Assembly: GCA_031002005.1 (NCBI GenBank) | Contig: CM061920.1 | Location: 111,404,095-111,468,094 of the forward strand | Reading direction: 5' to 3' | Source of the DNA: Vandiemenella viatica | Taxonomy: Eukaryota > Arthropoda > Insecta > Orthoptera > Morabidae | DNA: 64,000 nt | In this document: positions 32,890 to 45,134 of the stretch, one piece after another | Numbering within the stretch: position 1 is the first letter of the stretch | Layout: every line of letters begins with the position of its first letter | Made by a program: the position numbers and the translations under genes | Notes under the pieces: generated by a model | The model's input: the letters and a program-made list of their open reading frames with translations, nothing else | What the model was told of the DNA's origin: nothing | Databases searched by the model: none

Positions 32890-34148
32890 CAAGAGCGAAC
32901 GTTTGGCTTCTTACACTGAGACAGCTGTTCATAATTAAGTAGAGTCAACCCTAGAAACACATCAAGGAATTCACTACCACTGGTTTAGGGAAACCAGTAC
33001 GTCACTCCCCAAAATATAACGTTCCGATGAATCAGTCTCAAGTAAGCGGTAGTGCCGCTGCAGACGGCATCTACAGATGTCCTTAACAGTTCTAAACTTC
33101 TGTATGATGCTCTGGGGAAACTATAAAGATTGTTTAACCACATTATTGACGGAGTTTCAAGTGGCCACATGACTTATTCCGGTAATCATGCAGAGAAAAG
33201 GAGACCTTCAATTTAAAATGGAATTCCAACAATGACGAAATTCACGAAATGAAAAGCACATTTTTTTCCAGACGTAAAAGAGAGGCTAATTATACTGTAA
33301 GAATTGTTGTCAGGGCAGTTGTAAGAACTCAGCTCTATCAAAGCCAGGAAGCTTGCCTTTGAGCCAGCTCAATATCCAAGACACGGTACATATTTTCTTC
33401 AATGTGACCTTGCAACGTGCGTAACTAGGCGAGAAACGTAGTACAAACCTGCTCATAGCAACCGAGGCGCAACGTACGTCCCGATGGTACAGAATTGATA
33501 AATTTGTTTCATCATTTTCCGTTTTCAATACAACGACAAAAGAAGGAACCTATTGTAACAGCTATAGCGCTGTCTTCGTGTAGTAACACTAACAACCGTT
33601 TGAGTTCAATCCCGAGTCTGATTTTCAGTTTTATTGGCACTTTATAGCTTACGTGTATCCGCAAGAAACTTTCTGGGAAGAATAGCACCATTACATGCAA
33701 TATTACATCTAACACATTACACCGTTCAGCTCACATGATAATGAAAATATTTGTAATAATAACTGAATTTCACTGGAGAGCAAAAAAAAAATATAGATAC
33801 CTATCTAATATCATATACCACTACCGTTCACCCTGGAGATGGTCTCAGCTAGTACTCGACATTGGCGTTGACAATAGTTTCCTGTAGTTACAGAAGATTT
33901 GATGAAGAGTAGTCAGAAAATCGAAAATTTATTTTAGTTGCTTCCTAGATGTGTTTGATGGATTTTATACCTCATAACGCGAAGAAGGTTTTGGATGGTG
34001 TGACCACTTACATCTGGCTGCGCTCCAGTGTTGAATGGCAGAGAGATCTGCTACTCTGACACTCGTGTATCCGCTACTGCAATGCGAGTTCGACGACAGT
34101 GACCACGCCAATCCCTGGCCCAGAAAAGTCGTACGCAAGATACAGTGG
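32890..34148. other. no identifiable gene
   Basis: Short minus-strand frames only (60-72 codons), none recognised. Confidence 0.5.
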
Positions 34149-34156
34149 CTGATGAG

Positions 34157-35240
34157 TACAGACCGGATTATATGCAACACAAAAAGCTAGAAATATGCAT
34201 GAGAAATGCTTAAAATATGGATGAAAAGTGCCAAAATGTGCAACATTATATAATATTAAAATAGTAATTTTTAGATTTTTTTATTTAAAAATCAGCATGC
34301 AATTAGTAAGTAGTTGAATAACATATTTATAAATTCGATAATTAACAATTATTTAACTTTTTTTTACTTTTATAAGCGTAAACAATCGGGAACTGTTCCA
34401 AATCTGTAATAGTAAGAGTGTTTCTTCGATATCTCAAAATATATTTACCAGTGGATATGGACCGTTCCACATTCACTGATGTAACTGGGCAGTATTTGAA
34501 ACTGGGTGCTGTGTTAACAGTCATTATTTCTGGAAAATGTTCACCCGTCCCATTATAAAAACTATCAATTTGACATGAAGGTTCAAAACCTGGGTTATTG
34601 TTCAAAATATTTTCAAACTTCATTTTAAGTTTACACAGGAATACCTCTGGCAATGCGGAATTTATTCATTGACTGAATAGTCAACGTCAAACCTTGAGTT
34701 TCGAGCTTTTTAATACTCAGAAGTATGTAGGAAAAATGAGTGCTAATCATAGGTATGGTTTTAATACTAGAATTGTTAAATGCTCCCTTGCACTTACAAA
34801 CTGTCATAGCCTCTCCACTATCAAAGTCGTTTGCTACACCTTTAATGGCTTCGAAATGTTCATTGTAAAACAATACAGCTTCAGCCCATGTCGTTCATCG
34901 TGTTACCACTGGTTCCGGAGGTAAAGGCACATTTGGAATTGTTTTATTGGCATTATCACGAGAACGTAGCTTAAGAAACGCTTTGTTTGTTGATGAAATC
35001 AGTTTAGTTAATTCGCAAACGTGAGTCGTGGTTCTTCAGCGAGTCGTCGTGCACTAAGAGCTGTGGGTTTTGCCAGCTACAACGTAAGATTTTATTTATT
35101 AACAAGGTACACTATCGAAAAATATTGTAAATATAGCGAAAATATGCGTCATCACTAGGTTTTAGGTGAAATATGCAATAATCGGTGAAAATGTGCTTAA
35201 TATGCCAGTGCATATGCAAATGCATTTAATCCCGTCTCTA
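34157..35240. mobile_element. hAT element with 8-bp TSD
   Basis: TSD CTGATGAG at 34149-34156 and 35241-35248. Terminal inverted repeats TACAGACCGGATTATATGCA and, on the other end, TAGAGACGGGATTAAATGCA. Many ATGCA/ATATGC words lie near both ends, as is usual for hAT subterminal repeats. Contains a minus-strand transposase C-terminus, so it is an internally deleted derivative. Confidence 0.9.
34370..35010 (-). pseudogene. hAT transposase C-terminal relic
   Basis: On the minus strand the fragments are NKAFLKLRSRDNANKTIPNV, PPEPVVTR then TWAEAVLFYNEHFEAIKGV, and finally a dimerisation-domain block with FKYCPVTSVNVERSIS followed by YRRNTLTITDLEQ. The VERS motif near a conserved Tyr/Pro is characteristic of hAT C-terminal domains. 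Stops occur between blocks (for example after VVTR), and the N-terminal zinc finger and catalytic first half are missing. Confidence 0.75.
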
Positions 35241-35249
35241 CTGATGAGA

Positions 35250-36635
35250 ATAAACGAGCAAATCGTTGTGCCCTAATAATTTGCGCACGATCAAATTCAC
35301 TTACAGCATCCGTCTTACCCATACTGCTATCACTGTCGGATCTCTGCTTACGTCATTTATTTTATATTTACAGGGCAGCCTGCAGCTCTACACCTGCATA
35401 CTCTAACTCAATTGCTCTTCAGTGTATATTCAGAGTTATTAAGTAAAAGTAAACCGAACATTAGCATTTCGCCACGTCTTTCAGCAGAGGGACGATATAA
35501 CAAACCAGACATACTCCAATGTTGATTGTTTAAAAAAAATTGCCACAGTGGTTCGTGTACAAGGACGAATTTTGCCTTTCGATCTGTATCTCACGGACAA
35601 AACTGACCTTGCAGCAGAGTAATAAGAATAACTAGGATGAAAACATCCACAAAAATAAGTGAAACTCTATTCTCTCTGAGACACAAATGCAGAAAAACTA
35701 AATACAAAGTTTTGAAAGTTTTTTTTTTAGTAATCCTGTGCACATAAATCTTTCAAAACTAAATCTGTGTCTTACTTCTTTATTTACAAAAAAAAACTTG
35801 AACGTCGTTTGAATATCCTCAAAGCTACATCAGACGAAAACGTTGGTGAGCGCCCACAATTCCTTCCATCTTCCTCAGGTGAATGTTTCTTCGATAGGGA
35901 ATAATACACCTAACTCTCGAAAACAAGCAACTTCTGAGCAACACTTACCACTTATATTTGCAACCGCGCCGAATTCACGTTTTTCACTTACGTTTTTTCT
36001 CCCCTCACATCATACTGCATTGGTATTACTAAAGACAGTAATTGACTGCCAAAATTACTGCGTCATACGCTGCGTGCTAGCAGGAGCCGACAGACTTGAA
36101 CGGAAAAACCTGCCCAAAAGGAAACTGAACCACGGACGGACTCATTCGTTTTGGCACCCAGTCAAATTTCGTTTGTTTTTTTTCTTCCTGAGGGCTTTAA
36201 AACCTGCCGCCGTCTAAGTCATTAAGGGAGGTATCATTTGAGCGCTGTCATCAGTCTGCAGACCGTATAATCTCGTACGTTCTATTTGCAAAAAGGAAAA
36301 TTTAATACGAAATTATGTAATGCTACAATACACCCATTGTTATGCTTTCTGGCCTAACCCTTTACTCGATGCGGTTAACAATAAAATGTAAGCAGACGTT
36401 CATCGTCTGCAAGTAATTGTACACATCGATTTTTGGTCGAGTGGTTTAGCTAACAAACACCCGAGCCCCAGCAGCCATGTAACAGGTTTATAAGAAGTGC
36501 AAGTTCCGTCTCTGTCGACGTTGTCTGTTATCTGTATGTCGTGCTAGTTTTTGATGAGTGCAGACTTAGGTACTAACATAACCTCACCAAACCCCATAAC
36601 GTCAAGCAACGGAATTCCAGCCATCTGTATGCCAA
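35250..36635. other. no identifiable gene
   Basis: The 124-codon plus-strand frame at 35843-36217 is low-complexity toward its end and matches nothing I recognise. No repeats with clear limits. Confidence 0.45.
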
Positions 36636-36639
36636 CATT

Positions 36640-36971
36640 GGGGTGTTTTTCCGGATTTCCGGAGACTTCGTGAGATTTGGTCCGACCCCCCCCCCCCTTT
36701 CTGGTGAGATCTGGTCCGTGAGACGCCCCCTTAGAAATCGCCCTCGCAACTTTTTGCGACTTTTTTTTCCAGAGACAGTTACACCCCCACTTTCCGACGA
36801 AATACCCCCCTAAAATCGACTTTCGCGTTAATTGTAGACCTTTTTCTTTTTAGCTCTACAGTCCAACAAAAAGTCCAAAATCTCACGTGAGATTTCCGTT
36901 GCCCCCCCTCCCCCTTCGTGAGATTTCGCCGCCCCCCCCTATTTCACCTCACGTAATTTATGGACGTCCCC
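36640..36971. mobile_element. inverted-repeat element (copy 2 of 30689 family)
   Basis: The right end (CACCTCACGTAATTTATGGA then CGTCCCC) is the family terminus. The interior carries the C runs and TCTCACGTGAGATTT motif found in copy 1 in the opposite orientation. The left end is diverged near 36640. ATTG sits just outside both ends (about 36636-36639 and 36972-36975), a tentative TSD. Confidence 0.75.
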
Positions 36972-37535
36972 ATTGTAAGCTTAGTGATGTCGGTTACATG
37001 TGAACTGTTCAGTTTCTGAGACGAATATTTGGGATCCTACGAGCATTCGCCAATATGATTCCAGAAAATGGCTTAAAAATCGCAATCAGAAATGTAAATA
37101 GGGTAGACAATCTGTATCCGTCGAACCTCCCCATACAGTACAAGGCCAGACCACTTTATTACTGAGCGATGGTGGATTAGAGAAATCTACCACTGGACCG
37201 TGCGAGGTGTCGCAGACCCAGCCCACGTGGGAATTAGACGAATTTAATAACTGGATAATCCTTCTCTTGTCAGGAAGCCAGAACAACATATCAATTAGAA
37301 CGTTAAGGTGCCGCAAACAAGATTAAGTCCAAACACCGGCATACTTTACCGCAGTCTTTGTGGATTTCTAGGTTAACCAGCTACGGTGCCCCACTTATAT
37401 CACAAAATATTTATCAGGTATATAACAAAATACCCTAGCACAAATCTTTCAAGGTTTAGACCCAGACAGAAAGATTCATTTTCCTCCATCATATAGATGC
37501 TCTTATAGACAGGAAATTAAACCTCCTTACTATAA

Positions 37536-37755
37536 CCGAGGATGGTTGGTGAGCCGTAACGCTCTGGTCTCGCATTTGGGGAGATGTAGATTCCAATCCC
37601 CGTCAGACCATCCAGGTTTCGATTTTCCGTGGTTTCCCAAAAATAACTCCAGACAAATGCGGGGATGATCACTTACTTCTTGTACCTCCCACTCAGTCCT
37701 TTTCTGCCTCTAAAGAGCTCGCTGTCGTGCGTTAAGAAAAATAAAAAAAAAACAT
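37536..37755 (+). repeat. SINE family 1 copy
   Basis: Head TGAGCCGTAACGCTCTGGTC, B-box region GATTCCAATCCCC, core ATTTTCCGTGGTTTCCC, A-rich tail at about 37740-37752. Confidence 0.8.
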
Positions 37756-37759
37756 TGAT

Positions 37760-38451
37760 GAAGAACGAACCATCAATTCTTCAAAAAAAATTACGAATTG
37801 CATATACTCACTCAGGTTACAATAGAAGTGTTCTATTTTAGCTTCACGGTTGCAAATTAGGTAAAGACAATTGGAAACGGGAAGTTGTAAGACTGAGACA
37901 ACAGAATACAATTACAAGTCTGCATTTAACTGAGGATACTTTCGAGGGCAGTCCACTGTGTCCAGCTTTACAATACCAGCACATTAATCAAGCCAGCAGC
38001 GAGATGAAAAATAATAATAATAACGTGCAGGTAGCTGTATTACGTATTTTAAAAATCCAGTTAATCTGGTGTGCGAGGGAAACTTCTTTGTAAAGAACTA
38101 GATAGATGAGAGGTAACGTTCTGGCCTGCCATTCAGGAATACACAAAGTCGAATTCCGGATCGGTTATTTAAGATCGAATTTTCAAAAGTTTTTCAACAT
38201 CAGTGGAGGTGGATGGCGGCATTCTACATCCCTTACAAGAAATTCTCTCCAATTTCCAGTGGTACCATCGTTAACAAGTCTTAACCAGCAGATAATAATA
38301 ACAACAACAAGAATACAAATACCACAGGAGGTCAACACCATAAAAGACGCGTTTGGAATGATGTTTGTTAATTCACGAGTTTTTTGTTTGTTGGTATAAT
38401 TATGTTTGTGGAATGTTTGTATAAGTGAGGAATACCTCAGTAGTCATCAAC
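37760..38451. other. no identifiable gene
   Basis: AT-rich. The 97-codon frame at 38106-38399 has no recognised product. Confidence 0.45.
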
Positions 38452-38614
38452 ATGGACAGGAAAACCTCTCAAAGTGCTATCAATATGAGCGTTCCAGAGG
38501 CGACATTTCATCTTGCGCCTGAAGTACTTTCCCAAATCAACGGTGGTGGCACCTTGGCATGTACAATTAGATTGACTGGTAATGAAGGAAGTGTCTACGA
38601 TTTAACATATGCCG
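38452..38614 (+). CDS. candidate coding exon of unknown family
   Basis: From an in-frame ATG at 38452 the frame reads smoothly (MDRKTSQSAINMSVPEATFH, then a Gly-rich turn, TLACTIRLTGNEG and SVYDLTYAG). It reaches a 5' splice-site-like ATGCCGGTAGGTTT at 38614/38615. Beyond that the frame stays open to 38787, but the composition changes to Cys/Trp/Pro-rich, GC-richer sequence, which supports a boundary here. No partner exon was found. It could be a captured exon, part of an unknown element, or chance. Confidence 0.3.
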
Positions 38615-38905
38615 GTAGGTTTAATGAAGAGGACTGTTGCAATGATTATTATCCATTTTCCAGAAGGCCAGTTGCAAATATTCTGAGCTGCTGGCTCGAC
38701 CTGAGACCGGTTGGCCCTTGCGTGTTGGGTTGCGAGTACCTTGCCGACCCACACGTGTGGCCTTTGCTCTGGGTCACCCCCAGGTAGCCCTTCAAACCGT
38801 AGTTCTCGCAGAACTGCACCTCTCAATGAAAATAAGCAATTTATCAAATGTCGAAAAAAAATTGTTAAGCAAAGTGTGAGTGGAAATAGGAAATTTGTCA
38901 TTTAA

Positions 38906-39600
38906 AATGATGATTACAGCAAGCGTAAATATCTCACTCGCTTATCAGTTTATTGGACACGTATTCCAGTTTCATTGGCAGGATACCTGAGCTAAACACT
39001 GCTCTGACCAGGAAGTGCACATGGTGACAATAGGGTTAAAGGCGCGCCGCAGTCTTATTCATACTTTACCGGATGGAGATTCAATCAGTCGCTGTTTAAC
39101 ACTCAGGTTATTGTTCACAATCATCGAGGCAAAAGCTTTGCTCATTTCCCCTTTAAACAGAATACATATCCAAGCCTTTAAAATTTTCTTACAGAATGTG
39201 ACTTTTACCTCGCTATTTTTCGACTACCGCTCCCGCTCGTTGTTCATATAAAACTCTAGCTTACGTCATATAATGGCTAAGACAGAAATAAACAACAATG
39301 TATGCAGTACTTCATATATTTAATCTATTATTAAAATATTAATATTTTGTTATTGCGACAACTACTGCTGTTTATTTCTTACAAAATTTAACAAACAAGT
39401 CTGCAACATTGTTTCCGAAACGCATTAACATGCGTTCGATTTCTTTGCTTTGGTCTTACTACTGACATGGCTTAAAGAATATTTTCACCACATGTTAGTA
39501 ATCGAAAAACGATAAACAATTTTAAAACATTTTAACAAAGACATGATTATTCTTTATAACATATTAACCAAAATTTAGAAATCATTGTCTGGAAAGAAGA
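38906..39600. other. no identifiable gene
   Basis: AT-rich; no frame or repeat that can be supported. Confidence 0.5.
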
Positions 39601-39860
39601 ATAATATCTCATGACAACTCTATCAGCCTTTTTCTTTTCACACTGCGCATAATTTTATATCTTCCGGGAAAGGATTATTAAGCCACAGATTCGCTTCCCG
39701 AGGATCCCCATATACCGCAAAATAATTATCTAAATCTTCAAATAACATATCTACGCGCTGAATTATTACGTTAAATACAACTTTCTGCTTGGCATTGGCA
39801 GCAATACAAAAATCAATTAAGTCTATCGGTGTGGTAATATATGTATGAGACACCTGAAGA
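39420..39860 (-). pseudogene. possible hAT (ZBED5-like) transposase scrap
   Basis: The minus-strand frame at 39638-39853 holds FEDLDNYFAVYGDPREANLW followed by NNPFPEDIKL. This resembles the region before the dimerisation domain of ZBED5/FAM200-type hAT proteins (D/E-NYFP...W..NPF). Further along the minus strand, RPKQRNRTHVNAFRK loosely fits the later K..RNRL block. The resemblance is weak and frames are broken. Confidence 0.25.
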
Positions 39861-41299
39861 GAAATGTTAAGTTGGTAAATTAGTTTGGTCTTTTACAAAC
39901 TGGTTACAGAGTTTTAAGTTGCCAAGCATTTCACCTCTCCCGCAGCCGGACATGCAGTTTAAGGTGCATACTCGTATGAATAACGCCAAGGCCGCAAACG
40001 TTACTGTCACACCTGCTCCCGAAAAGCCATGGCCCATGGCAACTGCCTTATCCACTTAACAAGAAACAAAAACGCTCACTAAATTGATTAAAAGAAATCT
40101 AAATGAGTCTGCAATTTACGGAAGCCTGTCCATACATAGTTAATTCTCAAACGCTCTCGCGGTAACAGTTTTGATTGTTCATTTAATTCGGAAAACTGTT
40201 CCTCTCGAAAGCCGCCATACTTTTGCAAGGAGAAAGAGAAGTTGGTGATGTTAGTCCACGCCCCCATAGAGTGTCGCCAGATTCTGGAGTTTCTTGATAA
40301 TAATATACACTGCGTTGTTCTTCAGAGAGTATGAATTAGTAGGAACTTCTTTGCAGCTTGGATCAATGAATGAACGAACAATCCTTCTGGTTCCGTGACT
40401 TCGTTTATTTTCGTAACTACGCCTGAGCTATGTCGAGTAAGCTCGCTACGTCTTCCATAAACGTTTGTTTATCTTCGTTACCATCACTACTTTCATCCTG
40501 AATATTTCTTATACCTATAGGGTCTACCAAAGAAGGGTGAAAGGTTTTGCTTTTTTACTTCTCTGGCTCCGCCTCTCTTACAACAAGCTAAATTCTGGTG
40601 TTATGAATGAACCTTCAGGAAAACTCTTTTGCTAATAAATTCGTAACGTTAAAAATACTGTAAATGACTGTATTGTCTAATATAGCCTCACAGCGTTCTC
40701 GATTCTTATCCAGCTCCGAAAGATGTTGAACAAATACACGGAAAACTGTTTTCTTAACAACATCTTGGGAGTCTATTTCCGGTTGCCTTTCTCAAACATT
40801 TTAAATTGAGTAAGAGATGCAGGTGTAACGAGAACTATGTGTCTGAGCTAACGTTTGGGAATTCTGTATTTTGTGTGGGAAAAAATGGTGGCCACAGGGC
40901 AATTTTTACAAACTACTGTAAGACACTGGTTGACAGCCGTTAATGAGTTGACCTTTGTGCTTCTCCCCATGTTGCTGGTATCTAGGATTTGTTTTCTCGA
41001 GACGATCTCACTTAATGTTCCGACAGTGGTTGCCACGCCTGTGAGGCTAAGTGGTTGGTGCGAGCTACTTAACGCCAATACAGCGGCTGCCATGCACTGT
41101 ACGGCTGTGAGCCAGTAGTTTTTGGCTGCGATCCACCGGCACGCGAAAGCAGTTCTTGAAAAGCAGCCAAGAAAAAGTCTGTGATGCGAGTCGCAGATGC
41201 TGTCACCGCTATGCATTAGCTTCTTTGCACTCTGTTGTCTTCTCCTCCCAATTGTGTTACACACCTGTCATCAACTGTTTCAGACAAAACCTAACCTTC
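39861..41299. other. no supported gene; 138-codon minus-strand frame 40848-41264
   Basis: The minus-strand frame at 40848-41264 is the longest uninterrupted frame away from the gap and repeats other than the spliced gene. It contains LALSSSHQPLSLTGVATTVG and SRKQILDTSNMGRSTKVNS. I do not recognise it, and the plus strand is also open over part of it, which weakens the coding case. Confidence 0.3.
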
Positions 41300-41504
41300 T
41301 GTCTGAGCGGTAACAGTCCAGGATTTGCATGCGGGGGGACGTGTGTTCGATCCCCGCGAGACGGTAAAAATGGCACTTCACCATAGCTTCCCGAAATCTC
41401 TGCGGGATAATGTTTGGATGGTTCTTTCACAGAGGTCAGGGTCTACTTCCTTCCCGTTTCTCGACCACTATGCCCTGCTGACTCTCCGTAAACAATAAAA
41501 GAAA
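41300..41504 (+). repeat. SINE family 1, diverged
   Basis: Head GTCTGAGCGGTAACAGTCCA, good B box GTTCGATCC at about 41347, body with GGATGGTTCTTTCACAGAGG, short A-rich tail. A second SINE is inserted in its tail. Confidence 0.7.
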
Positions 41505-41513
41505 TGATTAGTA

Positions 41514-41758
41514 TTTTTTTTTTTTACTTATGGCTTTACGCCTCGTTGACATTGAGGTCATTAGAGGCGGGATGGGACTGGGGACAAGGTACGGGAAGGA
41601 ATTAGACCAGGGGCCTTTTGAAGGAACCATCCCGGCATTTGCCTGGAGTGATTTGGGGAAACCATGGAAAACCCAAATAAGGATGCCCGGATGAGGATTC
41701 GAACTGGCGTCCTCCCGAATGCGAAATCAGAGCGTTACTACTCTACCACCACGGTCGG
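41514..41758 (-). repeat. SINE family 1, full-length, 9-bp TSD
   Basis: TSD TGATTAGTA at 41505-41513 and 41759-41767. On the minus strand the complete head (GGTGGTAGAGTAGTAACGCT, then AGTTCGAATCC as B box), core and A-tail (T10 on +) are present. Best-delimited family-1 copy. Confidence 0.95.
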
Positions 41759-41769
41759 TGATTAGTAAA

Positions 41770-42540
41770 AATGTAGAGTTTAGAACAACAAGAATGGTTG
41801 CTTGAATTTTTAATAAGTAGTTGGGATAAATTATTGACAAGCTACCACCATTTTATCATTGTTTCTGTTATATATCGCTGCTTTCCACTATTGTTTTTAC
41901 ACCGAAGCGAAAAGTTGAGGTATATTCGTTAGTCTCATGGCTATTTTTAAACATTCCACATTTAATTTGTGTGAATTTGTTTCCTCATTATCGTTTGGGG
42001 CTAGTTTCTGACCGGGAACTATAAGTTGGATACGAAGGAGATATCACAAATGTCTAAGCTACAAGAAGAGACTGCACTGTGACATAAAATTAATTCAGTT
42101 CACGCATTGAATATCAAATATATCTTAGTATTATATTAGTATTATATCTTAGTATTATATTAGTATTATATTAGTATTTTCCTAACGACAACTTTTTTGA
42201 AAAAAATGTTATCAATAAATTTATCACGCAAAATTAACTGTGGTTATTAAATGGGAATAATTAATCGCCACAAGGAAAATAAAGAATTTTATGAGTATGG
42301 AAAGGTATTTTTGAGATGTAACTATCGCGATGAAGTAATTGAGATATCCAAATGTAATATCATCTACTGAACGTCTGCTCCCAATACTGCGAATTCCAGT
42401 AACTTGAATCAACTTATTTTTTCCTAGGCCTAACAGATCACTGTAAATTTGGGGTTCCAATGTTGCAAGTTACTGATACCTGCTATCTCCTGAGTCGAAC
42501 AAAATGGCCCAGGTAGCTACTATAATTTACAACATATATG
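41770..42540. repeat. AT-rich; short TTAGTATTATA tandem repeat at 42124-42177
   Basis: Five or so units of TTAGTATTATA with small variants at 42124-42177. No gene in the rest. Confidence 0.6.
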
Positions 42541-42544
42541 GGCT

Positions 42545-43420
42545 ACCCCCGGCCCCCGGGCCGAATCCGGCCCTCCACCAGCGCCAATCCGGCCCGCGAG
42601 AGATTCAGAAATTTCAAATAACGCCCAAGAATGTAATTTAATAATTCTGAATTTCATTATTCACCAACAAAACTTGTGCTGAAAGTTCATTCGACTGAAG
42701 AACGTTATGGATGTGGTAGTGAATACCATTAATTTTATTAGATCCCTCGGTCTTAACAATCGCCAGTTTAAAGCATTTTTGGATTAACTCTTTTCATAAC
42801 ACGATGATGTGACATACTATTGCGAAGTAAAGCGGCTAAGCAAAGGTAAAATGCTAAATACCTGATTTTATGGAAATGAAAGAGAAATCATTGCCGCAAA
42901 TTTGTGATCCAACATAGCTTTGTGACTTAGCATTCCTGGTAGACATCACAGGACACTCAAACGATCTGAACTTGAAGCTTCAAAAACAAGGGCATCTGGC
43001 AAATCAGCTGTACAGTCATCTTAAAGCTTTTCAAAACAAAATTCGCTTGTGGGAAATACAAATGAGAAGTAAAAACTGTTTTAATTGTTTAACATTATCC
43101 AGTCACGAAAACATTGAATATGATCGCTATGCTGAAGAACTGAAACTACTGTCAGAGCAATTCACTGATCGGTTTTCCGATTTTAAGAATTTTAATGAAC
43201 ATAACTTTCCGAAGAAAAATATCCACAGCTGAGAGTTTTCGCGCGAAAAATAATTTGCACATTCGGAAGTGCAGCTTTTTTCAATTATGAAAATTAATAA
43301 AAATAAGCATCGTACTCGGCTTACAGATGTTAATTTAGAAAACACTGTGCGCCTATGTACTAGTGATATCTATCATCTTGTTTTCCAGCTTCAAACTCAA
43401 GCCTCTCATTAGTTTTCATT
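42545..43420 (+). pseudogene. hAT transposase relic, GTF2IRD2/ZBED-like
   Basis: A GC-rich terminus (CCGGCCCGCGAG at about 42590) of the kind seen in hAT elements precedes the coding scraps. The reading runs VVNTINFIRSLGLNNRQFKA, DDVTYYCEVKRLSKGK, then LQKQGHLANQLYSHLKAFQN and EQFTDRFSDFKNFNEHNF. After a deletion comes KNKHRTRLTDVNLENTVRLC, the hATC dimerisation region. Blocks are collinear with GTF2IRD2/ZBED-type hAT proteins. Frameshifts, stops and the deletion kill it. Confidence 0.75.
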
Positions 43421-43702
43421 TGATTTTTCCATCTGTTTTTGTTAATTTGCTTTTTGTGTGTTTGATAATACTATTAATTGTCATAAATCAAAAATGTGTG
43501 AATTTTTATTCACTACTACCTACTTATTTCTTACCTACGGCTCGCGAAATTCCGCCCTCACCTAAGCAAAGGTTGCTCATACCTAATTTACAACATCGTC
43601 AACAATAAAATCGGTGACTGCGCTGATCACATTACGTCAGGATAGATCAAGAACTTCGTGATGGTAATTGACTAATTACGATAAACAATAGTTTATATGT
43701 AG

Positions 43703-45098
43703 TAGGGATATTCACTAAACATCGATGCATCGTATCCATTCGATGTTTAGCATACGATACATCGGATTGATTCGATGTTTTGACGAAGAATTTTTCTATT
43801 CGATGCATCGATGTTTTTATAAAAACATCGATTCAATAAAAAGAAACTGTGGCTAATAATGACAAAAATAGTAGAAATAAATATTAAGATTACTAAATTT
43901 ATTCAAGATTAAATTATTTCAATTTAAAGTAACTGTCATTAACAGGTGGTGATACTTGTGAGCAATCAGCGGGACATAACAACGGTGAAGATGAATTTTT
44001 CTTGCTTTTGGCTGTCCTGTCCGTATGAGTGAATGAATAAAATCAGTTTCTTAAGTTCACTCCTACTGTTTGCCGGTGTTTGCCGTGAATCGAAGTAATA
44101 TATTATTATTATAAAACAACTAAGTGTTACCTGATACCACTCAATATTTAGATATAAACCTGGTTGGAGAAACATCTGATTGACTGTTGACACATTGCAT
44201 CCGAACGTTCATTTTCGAAGGCTGCTCAAATAGTCAATCAGCAAAGGAACAGAATGAAAGGAAAACGATCGAGTAAGCTTTTGTTTCTGCAAAGTTTGCC
44301 TGAACACCATTGGTGTTAAGTGGTTAAAGACATAAAATTAATATTTTTAGGCAGGTTTAGGCTTTATTATTTAATGTATGGTTTTTTTATCGTAATCGTT
44401 TGGTATAGTGACAAAATATTTCTGTTAATTTGCAGTTTATGTTTCACTCAGAAAGCTACACCTCACTAATACAACACTACTCAACCAACACACAAGATCA
44501 TAAAATTAATTTTTTAATGTTGGGTGAAAGGTAACGCTCTGGTCTTGCATTGGGAAGGACGCGGCTTCGAATCCCCGTCCGGGCATCCAGATTTGGGTTT
44601 TCCAAGGTTTCCCCAAATCACTCCAGGTGAATGCTTCAAAAGGCAATGGCCGAATTCCTTCCCGTTCCTTGCCCCTATTCCTTTCCCACCTCTAATGATT
44701 TCGACGTCAACGAAACGTAAAGCCATAAAGAAAGAAAGCATAAAAGTAAACACATCATTACAACTGCAGCACTACACTGCTGGTATAGTGTTACCGTGTG
44801 TTAACACGGACCAAACGAAAGACAAAGAACTATCTGCAATCAACTGGAAGTAGTGAATATCTAACTATTGTTAAATTTTCTCTCAGCGATTTTAAAGGAA
44901 CAGGTAAGAGATAAATGAAATGACATTGACCGACGAATATTGTCTGTTTGTATTTGTTGAGCTAAGAAAAACATAAAAGTATTCGATGTTGAAAAAACAT
45001 CGATGTTTTTAAGCGATGCATCGAAAAACATCGATGCAGGGTTCCGATGTTTTACATCGAATAAAAACATCGATGTACTTTCTAAGTGGACACCCCTA
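43703..45098. mobile_element. 1.4-kb hAT element with 8-bp TSD and ATCGATG subterminal repeats
   Basis: TSD ATATGTAG at 43695-43702 and 45099-45106. Ends TAGGGATATTCACT and (inverted) TAGGGGTGTCCACT. Both subterminal regions are filled with ATCGATG/CATCGAT words (43720-43840 and 44985-45075), likely transposase-binding sites. No transposase is recognised inside; the minus-strand 75-codon frame at 43966-44193 is unassigned. A SINE has inserted at 44521-44740. Confidence 0.9.
44521..44740 (+). repeat. SINE family 1 inside the hAT element
   Basis: Head GGTAACGCTCTGGTCTTGCA, B box region CTTCGAATCC, core CCCCAAATCACTCCAGGTGA, 3' CGTAAAGCCATAAAG and an A-rich tail. Frames on both strands at 44514-44853 are shadows. 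Confidence 0.9.
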
Positions 45099-45134
45099 AT
45101 ATGTAGTTATGACTTTGGTTTTAATTTTTATGAA

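Noticed and set aside
35843..36217. 124-codon plus-strand gene
   Set aside because: No recognised family, low-complexity end, no promoter or splice support.
41345..41360. tRNA gene at a good B box
   Set aside because: The sequence continues into the family-1 SINE body.
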